This document shows, one piece after another, positions 55,362-63,494 of a stretch of 63,494 bases of DNA. How positions within the stretch are numbered: the stretch's first letter is position 1; each line of letters starts with the position of its first letter. The position numbers and the translations under genes were made by a program. The notes beneath the pieces are model-generated. The model was not told where the DNA came from and made no database searches. It saw only the letters and a program-made list of their open reading frames with translations. The stretch comes from a virus: positions 1 through 63,494 of IMG/VR virus record IMGVR_UViG_3300018422_000004. One strand, written 5' to 3'.

Positions 55362-56882
55362 TTAGGGTTCGCCGCACAGTCCGTCGCCGTCGCGGTCGAT
55401 TTCACCGGGACCGCAGGGATGGCCCTCGGCTGGTGGTTTGCGGGGTGACCCACCTGGGGACGACCCGCTGGATCCGGCACCGGTTTGCCCACTGGAATCA
55501 CTGGCGCTACCGGAGCCGCCGCTGGGATCGGGTTCACCGGTCATTCCCGGGCTCAGCAACTGGACGCTGAACAGTCCGGTGTGCTGACCGACGAGACGCT
55601 TCAAATCATTCGTGCGTAGGTAGTCCACCGCGGCATCGGGTTTCCACCCGGCCATGGTGAGTGTGTTCAAAGCGCTCGCGTTTAACTGCCGGATCTCGGC
55701 GTCATCTTTGGCGTCTTCACGCAAAAACGGGATCTCGCGTGCGTCGTACCACAGTGAGGTGTTCGAACTCGGTGGTTTGACCAGCACTTGCAGGCTGGCT
55801 GACACTTTCGACCACAAGTCACGACACGTGGTGTCGACAAACAGCCGGCGTGCGGCGGCGAAGTTCCCGGCGTTCAGCGAACTACCGGCCAGGCCCTCGG
55901 AGTTGCCGAGGATGACCGATGGGACCCCCGCAGCGACAGTGATCCGGACTTCCCCTGCTCCTTGGACTGCTTTGAAGTCGAGTTGGTGAAGGTCGTAACC
56001 GAGTGGGGTCACATCGACCCCATCAGTCAAATACAGGGTGCGGAATGCGTTGGCGGCACCGGCGTGGCGGTCTTCCATCATGTCCACGATCGCCTTGAAC
56101 TGCTCTGGTGTCGCAGCTTTAATTCCCTTGATCGCCATCGACGGGGTGGCGGCGTTTTTGAAAAACGCCAGTTTGTGTGCGGTGGCGGCGGTGTCGGACT
56201 CGATTTCCCGCAGGATCGGGGTCAGCCACGACATGCCCCGGAAACGGGCCATCGGATCGGGAAGCGGCGAGTAGTGACAGACTTCTTCGGGGAGTAGCAC
56301 CAGTGGGTTGCTGCCGCCACCACCAACACCTTGCGACCGGTACAAGTAGGCGACGACCCGGGCATCGACCTGGTATGGGTCACGTGATGGTGCGTCGATG
56401 ACCAGGGTTGTCCAGTCGGGTCGCATTTTCGTGATCCGACGGCCGGGTTTACCGATGGAAGCGTTACCGATCCGGCCACGCTCATCGGTGGTCGTCAAGA
56501 AGGCATTACCCGCCAGTGAGGCACACACTTCCATGTACGCGAGTAGCTCACCTGTGGTGCCGTTAGGCCACGGATTCTCTAGTAGTCCCAGTTCCTTGTT
56601 CCCGAACAGGTCCCCGGGGTGACCTTTAACGAATTCCCGCCATTGGAACCGGGCTTGGGAGAACACTTGCTGGCGGCGGTTAATGCACCCGAAGATCACG
56701 CCGTCGCGTTTGTACGCGAGTTCAACGTAGGACTCGAAGTCGTTTTCGATGCGTTCCTCGGTGGGGGTTGATGCCATTCCCCACGGGTAACGCGACGATG
56801 CGAGCGACCAGAATGGTTCCTCGGTGAAGTTCTTACGGCCGGTTGGGGAGCGGGCGGCGGTGATGCGCTCCAGTAGGCCCAT
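55362..56882 (-). CDS. portal protein
   Basis: 506 residues. RDGVIFGCINRRQQVFSQAR, AGNAFLTTTDERG, RFRGMSWLTPI and AGVPSVILGNSEGLAGSSL match the HK97-type portal family, with a long Gly/Ser/Pro-rich C-terminus. It forms the dodecameric DNA channel at one capsid vertex. Shares one base with the preceding small membrane-protein gene. Confidence 0.92.
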   Translation of the reverse strand: MGLLERITAARSPTGRKNFTEEPFWSLASSRYPWGMASTPTEERIENDFESYVELAYKRDGVIFGCINRRQQVFSQARFQWREFVKGHPGDLFGNKELGLLENPWPNGTTGELLAYMEVCASLAGNAFLTTTDERGRIGNASIGKPGRRITKMRPDWTTLVIDAPSRDPYQVDARVVAYLYRSQGVGGGGSNPLVLLPEEVCHYSPLPDPMARFRGMSWLTPILREIESDTAATAHKLAFFKNAATPSMAIKGIKAATPEQFKAIVDMMEDRHAGAANAFRTLYLTDGVDVTPLGYDLHQLDFKAVQGAGEVRITVAAGVPSVILGNSEGLAGSSLNAGNFAAARRLFVDTTCRDLWSKVSASLQVLVKPPSSNTSLWYDAREIPFLREDAKDDAEIRQLNASALNTLTMAGWKPDAAVDYLRTNDLKRLVGQHTGLFSVQLLSPGMTGEPDPSGGSGSASDSSGQTGAGSSGSSPGGSPRKPPAEGHPCGPGEIDRDGDGLCGEP

Positions 56883-57106
56883 CAGTCGTCACCGGAGCCG
56901 CGGCGGCCGTCTTGCCAGCCGACTTTCACTGCGGTCACTGACCACGCCAGGACGAGCCAGATCGCGCTGAACACCTTCGCTACGACCCAGCCAAGGCTGA
57001 AAAGGATCGCGGCGAGGATGGTGAGGATGGTGTGGCCGAAACGGACCTGTTTGGCTTGGGTGGTGATCCGGTCCACCGGCACACGGTTGGCCAGCACGGC
57101 GGTCAT
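56882..57106 (-). CDS. small membrane protein between terminase and portal
   Basis: 74 residues with one long hydrophobic region (TILTILAAILFSLGWVVAKV ...). Its stop overlaps the portal start (TGATG). Unknown role. Confidence 0.55.
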   Translation of the reverse strand: MTAVLANRVPVDRITTQAKQVRFGHTILTILAAILFSLGWVVAKVFSAIWLVLAWSVTAVKVGWQDGRRGSGDD

Positions 57107-57133
57107 CGGATCTCCCTGCGGTTAGTTACGCTA

Positions 57134-57355
57134 ATGTTCATGGAGCCCCGATCACCAGACGCACCACTCGACCCGTTATCTCCAGCGGCGCACGAGAGCT
57201 GGGGCCGGCTGTTACGGGTCATGGAGCAGCTTGCGGTAGACGCCCAGGAAGTGAGTTGGGCGCTCACGAATCTCGGTGCTGAAGTTGCGCGACTCGCCGT
57301 TACTGTCAGGGCAATGCGCGAACAGCCCAATACCGTTGATGGTGGTCTTAGCTGA
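57134..57355 (+). CDS. small helical protein on the plus strand
   Basis: 73 residues (MFMEPRSPDAPLDPLSP then LLRVMEQLAVDAQEVSWAL). It lies head to head with the membrane-protein gene and ends one base from the terminase stop, so it is transcribed against the late operon. Better coding character than the overlapping minus frame. Confidence 0.55.
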   Translation: MFMEPRSPDAPLDPLSPAAHESWGRLLRVMEQLAVDAQEVSWALTNLGAEVARLAVTVRAMREQPNTVDGGLS

Positions 57356-58867
57356 TCAACGCCATGCGAAAAACACGGGTTGCTCGTCTTCGACGGGTTT
57401 GCCGCAGCCGTGCAGGGCGAGCGTGACCGCGACCAGTGGTGAAATGTTCACGCTGGAGTCTTTGCGGTGCCACGCCCACGCGTCACCGAGGTCCCGTTTC
57501 CGTGCGCCGGCTAGCGCAGTGGCTAGCTGTAACTGACCCAAATGCCGCATACCACCGGATTCGACGACTAAATCGTAGAACGCGCCGCATGCTTGGGCCA
57601 TTTCCCGGCCGGACACCAGGACCGGTTCGATCCCGGCCTCTTGCAAACCGGGAATTAACGATCCGACCGCTGAGGACGGGTCCAGGACGATCGCTCGTGG
57701 TGCCCAGGTGGCGTGCAGCTCGATCAAACGCTGCAATAGCCAGCCGGTACCAGGGCGGTCCGCGATGACCTCGGCGTGCAGCAGGCCGTCAGCGCGCAAA
57801 CCAGCGGCGGCGATCGCACCAGCGGAACGTTCCGGTGTCGCATCGACCGCGAACACCACTGAACCCTCAACCTGGGATTCAGGGTCCATCAGGGCGTTCC
57901 ACCGGTTTTGGTCGATCACAGCGGTGCCACCCGGTGTCAAATCTGGCCAATCACCGATACCTAACCGTTCGACCATGAACGATTTCGCGGGCATCGAGCG
58001 GTGCTCCCGACCGACGTGCTCGGCGGAGATCCGGATACCCAGTCCCGGGTTCGCTGCGGCCCACTGCTGCGGATCCGCGGCCGTGGCAACTGGGTCGGCT
58101 TTGTAGGCGTCCTCATCAGCGGACCACTCGAAGTACGCCAGCGACGGATCGTCACCTTTCAAACCCCGCAAGCGGATCGAAGTCAACACTTCACCGTGGG
58201 GGTGTTCCTCCTGGTTCACCGCCGAGCTGGCGTACCACAACTGTGGGTTCGGTCGCGCCGACATGGTAGGCATCAACGCGGAGATCACCTGAGTAGGCAG
58301 GTTGAACGCCTCATCCAGGATCACCACATCACCACTGAAACCACGACCCGAACCCGACGTGCGGGCCACGAACCGCAACCGGGGTGCCTTACCCACCGAC
58401 ACGTGCCGACCCGACGGGCCCGTCACCGTTGTCTTCGACGGGAGCAGCTCAACGCCCTCATCACCATGCGACGTCCGGATCCGCTTCACTCGTTTACGGA
58501 ACTCGTCAGCGTTATCAATCAACCAACGAATACGCAGGAAAGCCTCTTGGGAAGTCTTGAATTCGTGCGCGGAATGCAGGATCAACTCTTCGCCGAATAG
58601 GAAGAGGCCTGCGAGTTCGCGAGCCTCAAGAATGGAACCTTTTCCCGACTGCCTTGAAACCACCATCGCCGTTTCGAACGACGACCATTGGCCCCCACTC
58701 CGTTCACTGAGGGCACCATCGAGAACGAACGCCTGCCACGGGTCCAACACCAAGCCAGCACGAGCAGCGAGGTCAACAGCTTCAGGACCCGCCGTACTCA
58801 CCCGAGGTGGGACACTCACAAACCGGGGTCGTTGCGCACCGAGCACCGCTGTGGTCAACTCTTCCAC
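57356..58867 (-). CDS. terminase large subunit
   Basis: 503 residues. ATPase motor: Walker A-like SRQSGKGS (71-78), Walker B GDVVILDEAFNLP and coupling motif region YASSAVNQEEHPHG. C-terminal nuclease with acidic residues in VVFAVDATPERSAGAIAAAG and IVLDPSSAVG. This motor cuts and packages DNA. It is the first and defining gene of the leftward structural unit. Confidence 0.93.
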   Translation of the reverse strand: MEELTTAVLGAQRPRFVSVPPRVSTAGPEAVDLAARAGLVLDPWQAFVLDGALSERSGGQWSSFETAMVVSRQSGKGSILEARELAGLFLFGEELILHSAHEFKTSQEAFLRIRWLIDNADEFRKRVKRIRTSHGDEGVELLPSKTTVTGPSGRHVSVGKAPRLRFVARTSGSGRGFSGDVVILDEAFNLPTQVISALMPTMSARPNPQLWYASSAVNQEEHPHGEVLTSIRLRGLKGDDPSLAYFEWSADEDAYKADPVATAADPQQWAAANPGLGIRISAEHVGREHRSMPAKSFMVERLGIGDWPDLTPGGTAVIDQNRWNALMDPESQVEGSVVFAVDATPERSAGAIAAAGLRADGLLHAEVIADRPGTGWLLQRLIELHATWAPRAIVLDPSSAVGSLIPGLQEAGIEPVLVSGREMAQACGAFYDLVVESGGMRHLGQLQLATALAGARKRDLGDAWAWHRKDSSVNISPLVAVTLALHGCGKPVEDEQPVFFAWR

Positions 58868-58883
58868 TCCCTATGATCCAGGC

Positions 58884-59060
58884 ATGGACGAGGACGAGCC
58901 ACGAGACCTGACGTTCTATTGCGCGAACGGTTGCGGACGGATCGCCACAACCAACATGCCGCCCCGGATCGGGCCGGACGGTTTCGGTGGTGCCCTCGTG
59001 ACAGCCAAACTGGTTTGCGCCGAATGCCGCGCACGCGAGGAGGCACCGTGCCGCCGGTGA
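58884..59060 (+). CDS. small zinc-ribbon protein (58 aa)
   Basis: FYCANGCGRIATTNMPPRIG then CAECRAREEAPC gives a four-Cys ribbon. Starts 17 bases from the divergent terminase gene. Confidence 0.65.
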   Translation: MDEDEPRDLTFYCANGCGRIATTNMPPRIGPDGFGGALVTAKLVCAECRAREEAPCRR

Positions 59061-59317
59061 TCGAGCGGTGGCGTTGCCTGGTACTCAACTTCCAAACCTG
59101 GTGCCGCAAACACGGTGTGCCCTACGTGCACGGGTGCGTGTGGGACCGCGAGTGCCGGTCGTTCCAAGCGCCGTTGCGGGTGGCGTTGATGCTCGGTCGC
59201 ACGATGCTGTGGGTGGACCTACCGGGCTACTACCGCGACCTGTGCGATGACCACCGAACGTGGCACGGGTTGTCGTTTGGCCGCTACAGGCGAGGTCGTT
59301 ATGACGATGAAAAATGA
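59048..59317 (+). CDS. hypothetical Cys/Trp-rich protein (89 aa)
   Basis: GTG preceded by GAGGAGG at five bases and overlapping the previous gene. Contains CLVLNFQTWCRKHG and CDDHRTWHG. Unknown. Confidence 0.6.
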   Translation: MPPVIERWRCLVLNFQTWCRKHGVPYVHGCVWDRECRSFQAPLRVALMLGRTMLWVDLPGYYRDLCDDHRTWHGLSFGRYRRGRYDDEK

Positions 59318-59666
59318 GCAGAAGATGATGGTGTCTGACCAGGACTGGCAGCGCGCCGCCAGGTGCCGCTGCAACCGCCACGACAAAACGCTGATGCCCC
59401 GATACGCCGAGGTGGGTCCCATCCGGTGGGTCCACTCGGGCCACAGCTGCCCGGACCGGTGCGAGTCGTGTGGGACAACGATCGCCGTGGTCGCCGATCC
59501 CCACGGCCGCCCGCGGTGGATGGAAGTCTCTATCTTCCTAGCCGTCGACCCAAGGCCTGATTTCACAACGGATCAGACCGTGGTGGTGGGTGCCACCGAA
59601 CTGTCCAGCGATGAGCACACCCCCGCGCGGTGCAGGTCGGTAGCGGCAACCCTGCAAGGCGGGTGA
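59301..59666 (+). CDS. zinc-binding hypothetical protein (121 aa)
   Basis: ARCRCNRHDK, then HSGHSCPDRCESCGTTIAVV suggest a zinc finger. Overlaps the previous gene by 17 bases. Third of a plus-strand trio separating the two possible terminase genes. Confidence 0.6.
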   Translation: MTMKNEQKMMVSDQDWQRAARCRCNRHDKTLMPRYAEVGPIRWVHSGHSCPDRCESCGTTIAVVADPHGRPRWMEVSIFLAVDPRPDFTTDQTVVVGATELSSDEHTPARCRSVAATLQGG

Positions 59667-59672
59667 CTCGTA

Positions 59673-59948
59673 CTAACTGCCTGTCGCCGACGCAGCACGC
59701 CGAGCAGCACGAGCAGCAGCGAGGTCATCAACACCATCACCAGCCGACCGGTCCTGACCAGCGCTGCGCAAGCGGTCCATCACCGTCGCCAGCTCCTTCG
59801 CGACCGGCGCGACGCTGATCTCACCACCACGGTCCAACTTGGAGGCCAACGCCAACGCGATGGCTGCGTCCGTGGAGTTCACCACACCCTCAGGCAGCCC
59901 TTCCAGGTCACGCAGGACGGCCGCGGACACAGTCAGTACGTCGGTCAC
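59673..59948 (-). CDS. possible terminase small subunit
   Basis: 91 residues: TDAAIALALASKLDRGGEIS, VAKELATVMDRLRSAG and DDLAAARAARRAA. This helical pattern is common in small proteins encoded before large terminase in actinophages. It is on the same strand as the large subunit but 800 bases upstream with three opposite genes between them. A helix-turn-helix is not obvious. Confidence 0.45.
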   Translation of the reverse strand: MTDVLTVSAAVLRDLEGLPEGVVNSTDAAIALALASKLDRGGEISVAPVAKELATVMDRLRSAGQDRSAGDGVDDLAAARAARRAASATGS

Positions 59949-60265
59949 AGCGGCACCACCGAGACACTAGACGGCGATTCACTGACCATCAGCAGCTCGT
60001 AAACGTGCCACACGTACGTGCCACCGTGAGTGATGACCGTCCCCACGAACCGGCCGCAGTCATCCGGCATCTGGTTACCGGTACCAACGATCCGGAAGTG
60101 CCGTGGCGCTAGTAGTTCGTCGGTGTCGACCTCAGCCCAAATCTCGATGCGTGACACCGGCCGAGTACGAGCCCACGACGGTGCCGGGAGGACACGGGCA
60201 GTGACCGGCATATTAATAACGGGACGGTCAGTGATCGGCAACTCGTAACGGTGAATAGTTCTCAT
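59945..60265 (-). CDS. conserved actinophage hypothetical protein (106 aa)
   Basis: MRTIHRYELPITDRPVINMP, FRIVGTGNQMPD and THGGTYVWHVYE form a beta-rich small protein that I recall as recurrent in Streptomyces-type phages. No function known. Confidence 0.7.
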   Translation of the reverse strand: MRTIHRYELPITDRPVINMPVTARVLPAPSWARTRPVSRIEIWAEVDTDELLAPRHFRIVGTGNQMPDDCGRFVGTVITHGGTYVWHVYELLMVSESPSSVSVVPL

Positions 60266-60540
60266 GATACCACCGGGAAATCCGACGGTGGCGATTCCAA
60301 CTGAACCACCCGAACCGACGTACTAGCGCACCGACCACACGGCGCCACGTACCTATTACCGTTCTCATTAACGTCAAAAGCTAAATACCTGATCAGGCGC
60401 GCGTCGCTGTCGACTTCGATGAAGCCAGGAGGGACCACCGCAACAGTATCCGGGTCAATTGAATGCTGGCGTAGCCATTCACACCAAGCCAGTCGCTCAT
60501 TCTCCGCAACAGGTCTATTCCATTCCACTCGCGTCACCAT
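60262..60540 (-). CDS. hypothetical protein (92 aa)
   Basis: Starts MVTRVEWNRPVAENER. VAPCGRCASTSVRVV near the end may bind metal. Four-base overlap with the next gene. Confidence 0.6.
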   Translation of the reverse strand: MVTRVEWNRPVAENERLAWCEWLRQHSIDPDTVAVVPPGFIEVDSDARLIRYLAFDVNENGNRYVAPCGRCASTSVRVVQLESPPSDFPVVS

Positions 60541-60697
60541 CGGAACCACCCCGCTTCACGATGCTGTAACCAGCGCGGTCAAGGACAGTGAGCAAATGCC
60601 ACGCCAAATCAGCGCTAATACCATGAGTGATACTACCCAGAATGATCCCCTCAGTAAGCGCGGACACAACATCCTCTTGATCACCAGGCGAAGTCAT
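60515..60697 (-). CDS. small helical protein (60 aa)
   Basis: MTSPGDQEDVVSALTEGIIL, one amphipathic helical domain. Starts four bases after the HNH gene stop. Confidence 0.5.
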   Translation of the reverse strand: MTSPGDQEDVVSALTEGIILGSITHGISADLAWHLLTVLDRAGYSIVKRGGSDGDASGME

Positions 60698-60701
60698 CGA
60701 C

Positions 60702-61007
60702 TCACCACTGCCTACTCGTGCCCAAACCCTCGTAATCAGCCAGCTTTCGCTTATGGCGATACAAACGGTTACGCAACAACGTACCCTCACGACGATTACA
60801 ACTCGCGTGCGTCAAACGACGCGGGCCATCACCACCAAAAACACACGGCACACTATGATCAAGATCCAGTTTCTGCTCAGGATGAAACATCGGCAACCCA
60901 CACAACACACACAGCGAACCCTGCACAAAAACCGACAACGCCTTCCTGCGCGCAAGCTGATGGTGATAATCATAACCACGCTGCTCACGCGACCCAGGAC
61001 GCGGCAT
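60702..61007 (-). CDS. HNH endonuclease
   Basis: 101 residues. CVLCGLPMFHPEQKLDLDHSVP, GGDGPRRLTHASCNRREG carry the HNH motif (DLDH, N of CNRR) with a CxxC...C zinc site. Such HNH proteins encoded near terminase assist packaging in HK97-like phages. Here it is upstream of the terminase genes on the same strand. Confidence 0.85.
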   Translation of the reverse strand: MPRPGSREQRGYDYHHQLARRKALSVFVQGSLCVLCGLPMFHPEQKLDLDHSVPCVFGGDGPRRLTHASCNRREGTLLRNRLYRHKRKLADYEGLGTSRQW

Positions 61008-61050
61008 ACGTTTTTACACCCCCGCCCAACAGGTACTAAGCTCGCGCGCC

Positions 61051-61383
61051 ATGTCAGTCTATTGTTCATTCGGGATCTTCGCCGACGACAATGAAGGCGG
61101 CGAATACCCAGCCCCCCTCATCTACCGCCAATCACACGTCCTACCCAAACCCGACGACCCACGCGGCGGCTCCCTGGAACTCGCCTCCATCCCCGCGTTC
61201 ATCACCCGCACCGACTACGACGAAACCAAAGAAGACGGCACCGGTTGCTGGCCCTACCTACGGGTATCCATGTGGACCGCCACCCCAGACGAAGACACCG
61301 TGGTACTCGACCAAGCGCAAGTCACAGCGCTGCGGGACGAGCTGAACGGGTGGCTACAACGCATCGACCCCGACCTCAGCTAA
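61051..61383 (+). CDS. conserved hypothetical protein (110 aa)
   Basis: MSVYCSFGIFADDNEGGEYP, WPYLRVSMWTATPDEDTVVL and DELNGWL. The pattern recurs in actinomycete mobile elements in my memory; no function. Confidence 0.65.
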   Translation: MSVYCSFGIFADDNEGGEYPAPLIYRQSHVLPKPDDPRGGSLELASIPAFITRTDYDETKEDGTGCWPYLRVSMWTATPDEDTVVLDQAQVTALRDELNGWLQRIDPDLS

Positions 61384-61419
61384 AGACACCCCGCCGTGGA
61401 AGCGGTAGGTTCCACCTCC

Positions 61420-61614
61420 ATGAACATCGTGCACGTTCGGTGGTGGGATGGGTACCTCGAAGCCTTCACCGCAGTAGAAGTTCGCTTCGGCTGCGACCTG
61501 CTGTGGCTAAGACTCGACAACGGCACGAACCGTCACATACCGCTACGAGGCGTGCGGTGGTGGAGCCTGTCGATCGAAAGTCACGCGGACACCACGCCAC
61601 AACAGACCACGTGA
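61420..61614 (+). CDS. small hypothetical protein (64 aa)
   Basis: Trp-rich beta pattern (MNIVHVRWWDGYLEAF; RGVRWWSLSIES). No domain. Confidence 0.55.
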   Translation: MNIVHVRWWDGYLEAFTAVEVRFGCDLLWLRLDNGTNRHIPLRGVRWWSLSIESHADTTPQQTT

Positions 61615-61624
61615 GCGCAGCTCC

Positions 61625-61864
61625 ATGTCCAACCCTGACGTCGCCGCGTGGCTGCAAACCGACCCACACACCGCCATCAGCGCAGCCGCCGACACAGCGA
61701 CACGCGTCATCCCCGGCCACCTCGGCACCTGTGTGGCCGCCGTACTCGAAGACCACACCACAGACCAGCACCCCGACCCGAACATCCACGAACTCGCCTA
61801 CACACTGCTACGACACTGGGGTCGCCCCCAAAGCTGGGAAACCCCGCACACCACACAGCCATAG
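61625..61864 (+). CDS. small helical hypothetical protein (79 aa)
   Basis: Ala-rich helices with several His (MSNPDVAAWLQTDPHTAISA). Convergent overlap of 57 bases with the next minus gene. Confidence 0.5.
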   Translation: MSNPDVAAWLQTDPHTAISAAADTATRVIPGHLGTCVAAVLEDHTTDQHPDPNIHELAYTLLRHWGRPQSWETPHTTQP

Positions 61865-62182
61865 GGATCTCAGTAACCAGCAAAGCAAGAACACCACCCG
61901 CGCAGCAGCACAACCAGCGCACTCCTCGACGGTCGCCACACCCCCATGACCAACATGCAACTCATGAGCCCAACCGCAACGCGGACAAGACCGCCACCCA
62001 TCCAGGCCCATGAACTCGTCACACACCTCACCAGGCCGCCAACACAAGCACCGCCAGTTTGAACACCCCGGCACGTAACCATCAGGGAGCTTCGGCACCT
62101 CAAGGACCACAGGCAAGCGCGCCAGGACACTAGTTTCAAGATCAGACTCATCCACGACCCAGCATCGTAGCGCCAGCGGCAC
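61808..62182 (-). CDS. Cys-rich hypothetical protein
   Basis: Core residues CSNWRCLCWRPGEVC and CPRCGWAHELHVG, then CAGC, look like a real zinc-binding module. The start (GTG) and the hydrophobic C-terminal end overlapping the convergent gene are uncertain. Confidence 0.45.
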   Translation of the reverse strand: MPLALRCWVVDESDLETSVLARLPVVLEVPKLPDGYVPGCSNWRCLCWRPGEVCDEFMGLDGWRSCPRCGWAHELHVGHGGVATVEECAGCAAARVVFLLCWLLRSLWLCGVRGFPALGATPVS

Positions 62183-62201
62183 GCTACGTTACGGTGCCTC
62201 G

Positions 62202-62408
62202 ATGATCGTCATCGAGCAGACAGGCCCAGCTGTCCAAGCAGCGCTCCTCACGTACACGTCCACTGAGGAATGCGCCCAATTCGAAGCGCAGCTACGAGCC
62301 GCCCTGGCGACAGCCGCCGAAAGCTTCGACCTCTCAGCCGCCGAACAGGTACTGGCGCACTGGCACGCGATAGCCACGATGGCAGCGAACCCTCCCACCG
62401 ACGAGTAA
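62202..62408 (+). CDS. DUF6247-like protein (68 aa)
   Basis: LLTYTSTEECAQFEAQLRAA, TAAESFDLSAAEQVLAHWHA is the helical pattern of small actinomycete proteins I recall as DUF6247, often in toxin-antitoxin-like contexts. No partner is obvious here. Confidence 0.65.
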   Translation: MIVIEQTGPAVQAALLTYTSTEECAQFEAQLRAALATAAESFDLSAAEQVLAHWHAIATMAANPPTDE

Positions 62409-62703
62409 CCGGCCGATGTCGCCTGATCACGCGCCGATACCAAGGTCATCACCCGCCGATCACAACCCATTACAGGCCGCTGTCACCACTACAGACCGAT
62501 GTCGAGTGATCGCTACCTGTTAAGCTGAGCGTGCGCAGGTCGGAAGGCACCGGTAAGTGCGCGTGTGACTCAAAGATTCCAGACAAAACGCCTCGGCGCT
62601 GGTGTGAGAGTCAACAGCCTATAGAGCACGCGCTACCTGCATAATCGTGCTCCACTACACGCCGATGTCGACCCACTACACGCCGATGCCAGCGCCTAGT
62701 CCC
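62409..62703. other. intergenic region with iterated 16-mers
   Basis: About 295 bases without a supported gene. Holds three near-identical 16-mers listed separately. A short plus-strand frame through them lacks coding character. Confidence 0.5.
62486..62688. repeat. three copies of CCACTACA(C/G)(G/A)CCGATG
   Basis: Copies at 62486-62501, 62652-62667 and 62673-62688. The last two are identical and 21 bases apart (two helical turns); the first differs at two positions. A related GCCGAT motif recurs at 62411. Possible binding sites for a phage regulator or replication protein. Confidence 0.6.
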
Positions 62704-63168
62704 TCACCACCTGCGCGACGTCGCGCACTCCACCTCATCAACACGAGGCGTGCTGTACCGCTGATACATCGCACCCAAACCCCGGTCATACCACTCCGCC
62801 ACCGCCACCTGCAACTGCCACGGACGCTCCGCCTTACACCGCGCCATCACCACATCACGCCCCGGATCGACCACCACAATCTGCGCCCCAAGCCCCTGGT
62901 AACGGCGCATCGCGTCGATGCCAGGCTTGGAATGGATCACGTACACGTCAACCTGGTCGGCGTAACCCACCGCAGCGTCAATCGCCGCCCGCCTGACCTT
63001 CTTCACCACCGCAGTGAGCTGCGACGGGTGGTTATGCCCATGCGCTCCAGTGCCGGTGAGAGCCACAGCGAGCCGGTCATAGTCAATGACGATGTCGTAC
63101 GTGGTCGCGCGCTGGAGCACCCAGGTGGACTTACCCGCAGTAGGCGGACCCAGGACCACGTACAGCAC
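62704..63168 (-). CDS. P-loop kinase-like ATPase
   Basis: 154 residues from GTG 63168. Walker A GPPTAGKST (7-15) follows a hydrophobic strand; IVIDYDRLAVALTG resembles the second conserved strand of zeta-toxin/polynucleotide-kinase-like P-loop kinases, and IVVVDPGRDVVMARCKAERP the lid side. Common in actinophages, substrate unknown. A role in RNA end repair is conceivable but unproven. Confidence 0.7.
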   Translation of the reverse strand: MLYVVLGPPTAGKSTWVLQRATTYDIVIDYDRLAVALTGTGAHGHNHPSQLTAVVKKVRRAAIDAAVGYADQVDVYVIHSKPGIDAMRRYQGLGAQIVVVDPGRDVVMARCKAERPWQLQVAVAEWYDRGLGAMYQRYSTPRVDEVECATSRRW

Positions 63169-63225
63169 GACCTCACCACCTTGCGTGAACGCGAACCCCG
63201 TGACCCCCTCTGGGAGAATCAGTAA

Positions 63226-63447
63226 ATGGCATGGTGGCGGTGGCGCCGGTGGTGGTGGTTGCTGTGGAGGTGGGCAACCGACCGCCGCTGCGAGCAGTGC
63301 GGAGTGCTGTGCCACGTGGTGAACCCAGCAGGCAAAGTCATCACCACGTCGTCAGGGCCACGGTCCGCGTGCCCACGGTGCCGCCACTACTTCTGTGTGG
63401 CATGCATCGACAACCACAGGCATTGCCGACGCCCAGCCTTTAGGTGA
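63226..63447 (+). CDS. Trp-rich zinc-finger-like protein (73 aa)
   Basis: An extreme Trp/Arg N-terminus (MAWWRWRRWWWLLWRW) is followed by CEQCGVLCHVV, CPRCRHYFCVAC and HRHCRR, which look like a cross-brace zinc finger. The N-terminus could bind membranes or be mis-started. Divergent from the kinase-like gene. Confidence 0.5.
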   Translation: MAWWRWRRWWWLLWRWATDRRCEQCGVLCHVVNPAGKVITTSSGPRSACPRCRHYFCVACIDNHRHCRRPAFR

Positions 63448-63459
63448 ACAGCAGGTGAA

Positions 63460-63479
63460 CTCCAATTAAACAATTGGAG
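63460..63479 (+). terminator. 8-bp hairpin at the right edge
   Basis: CTCCAATT-AAAC-AATTGGAG, 13 bases beyond the preceding stop, with AT-rich flank. Probable terminator of the plus-strand gene. Confidence 0.5.
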
Positions 63480-63494
63480 AGAGATATTGCTTAC

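Noticed and set aside
58916-59167. Minus-strand frame opposite the small zinc-ribbon genes
   Set aside because: Low-complexity shadow frame; the plus-strand genes have ribosome sites, overlaps and zinc motifs.

Overview
The window is high-GC actinobacterial phage DNA: part of a temperate siphophage genome or an integrated prophage of an actinomycete. The evidence is a tyrosine integrase, a repressor/excisionase control region, a complete head and tail module (terminase, portal, protease, HK97-type capsid, tail tube protein, frameshifted tail chaperone, tape measure), a holin/endolysin pair, phage tRNA genes, and actinomycete-type proteins (XRE/DUF5753 with DUF397 partners, an Lsr2-like protein, an Rpf-like transglycosylase). 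No host chromosomal flank is recognisable. The left edge cuts a YqaJ-type recombinase gene, so the element continues to the left.

Layout. 0-4.5 kb (minus): recombination and ParB-like genes in an operon of 1-4 base stop/start overlaps, headed by a helix-turn-helix excisionase-like gene. 4.5-7.5 kb (plus): divergent repressor-like gene and small genes, one preceded by a perfect 11-bp inverted repeat. 7.6-8.8 kb: integrase. 9-15.6 kb: small accessory genes on both strands, a tRNA-Arg and an Rpf-like enzyme. 15.65-16.5 kb: an unusual tRNA cluster. 16.6-23.1 kb (minus): small membrane, coiled-coil and zinc-binding proteins, a methyltransferase-like protein and the Lsr2-like protein. 23.3-26.2 kb (plus): XRE/DUF5753 and DUF397 genes, a ribbon-helix-helix protein, then tRNA-Met on the minus strand. 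26.6-58.9 kb (minus): late region, read right to left from large terminase to holin and ending at a strong terminator; several further intrinsic-terminator-like hairpins lie inside it. 58.9-63.5 kb: small genes on both strands, a possible small terminase, an HNH nuclease and a P-loop kinase.

The most unusual content is the tRNA cluster. Besides ordinary tRNA-Lys and tRNA-Pro genes, two tandem minus-strand loci carry a tRNA 3' half followed at once by its own matching 5' half. Both have perfect 7-bp acceptor complementarity, and the sequences outside the halves can pair with each other. These have the architecture of circularly permuted tRNA genes. A third, plus-strand tRNA-like gene beside them is in normal order but carries about 70 extra bases at the anticodon loop. 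None of the three has an obvious U33-containing anticodon loop when read directly, so their final anticodons are unresolved.

Other notable features are a 1772-residue protein with dozens of about 19-residue repeats between the capsid and neck genes, two paralogous tail tube proteins, a prohead protease flanked by two copies of one small domain, an endonuclease VII-like gene inside the capsid operon, and intrinsic terminators within the late region.
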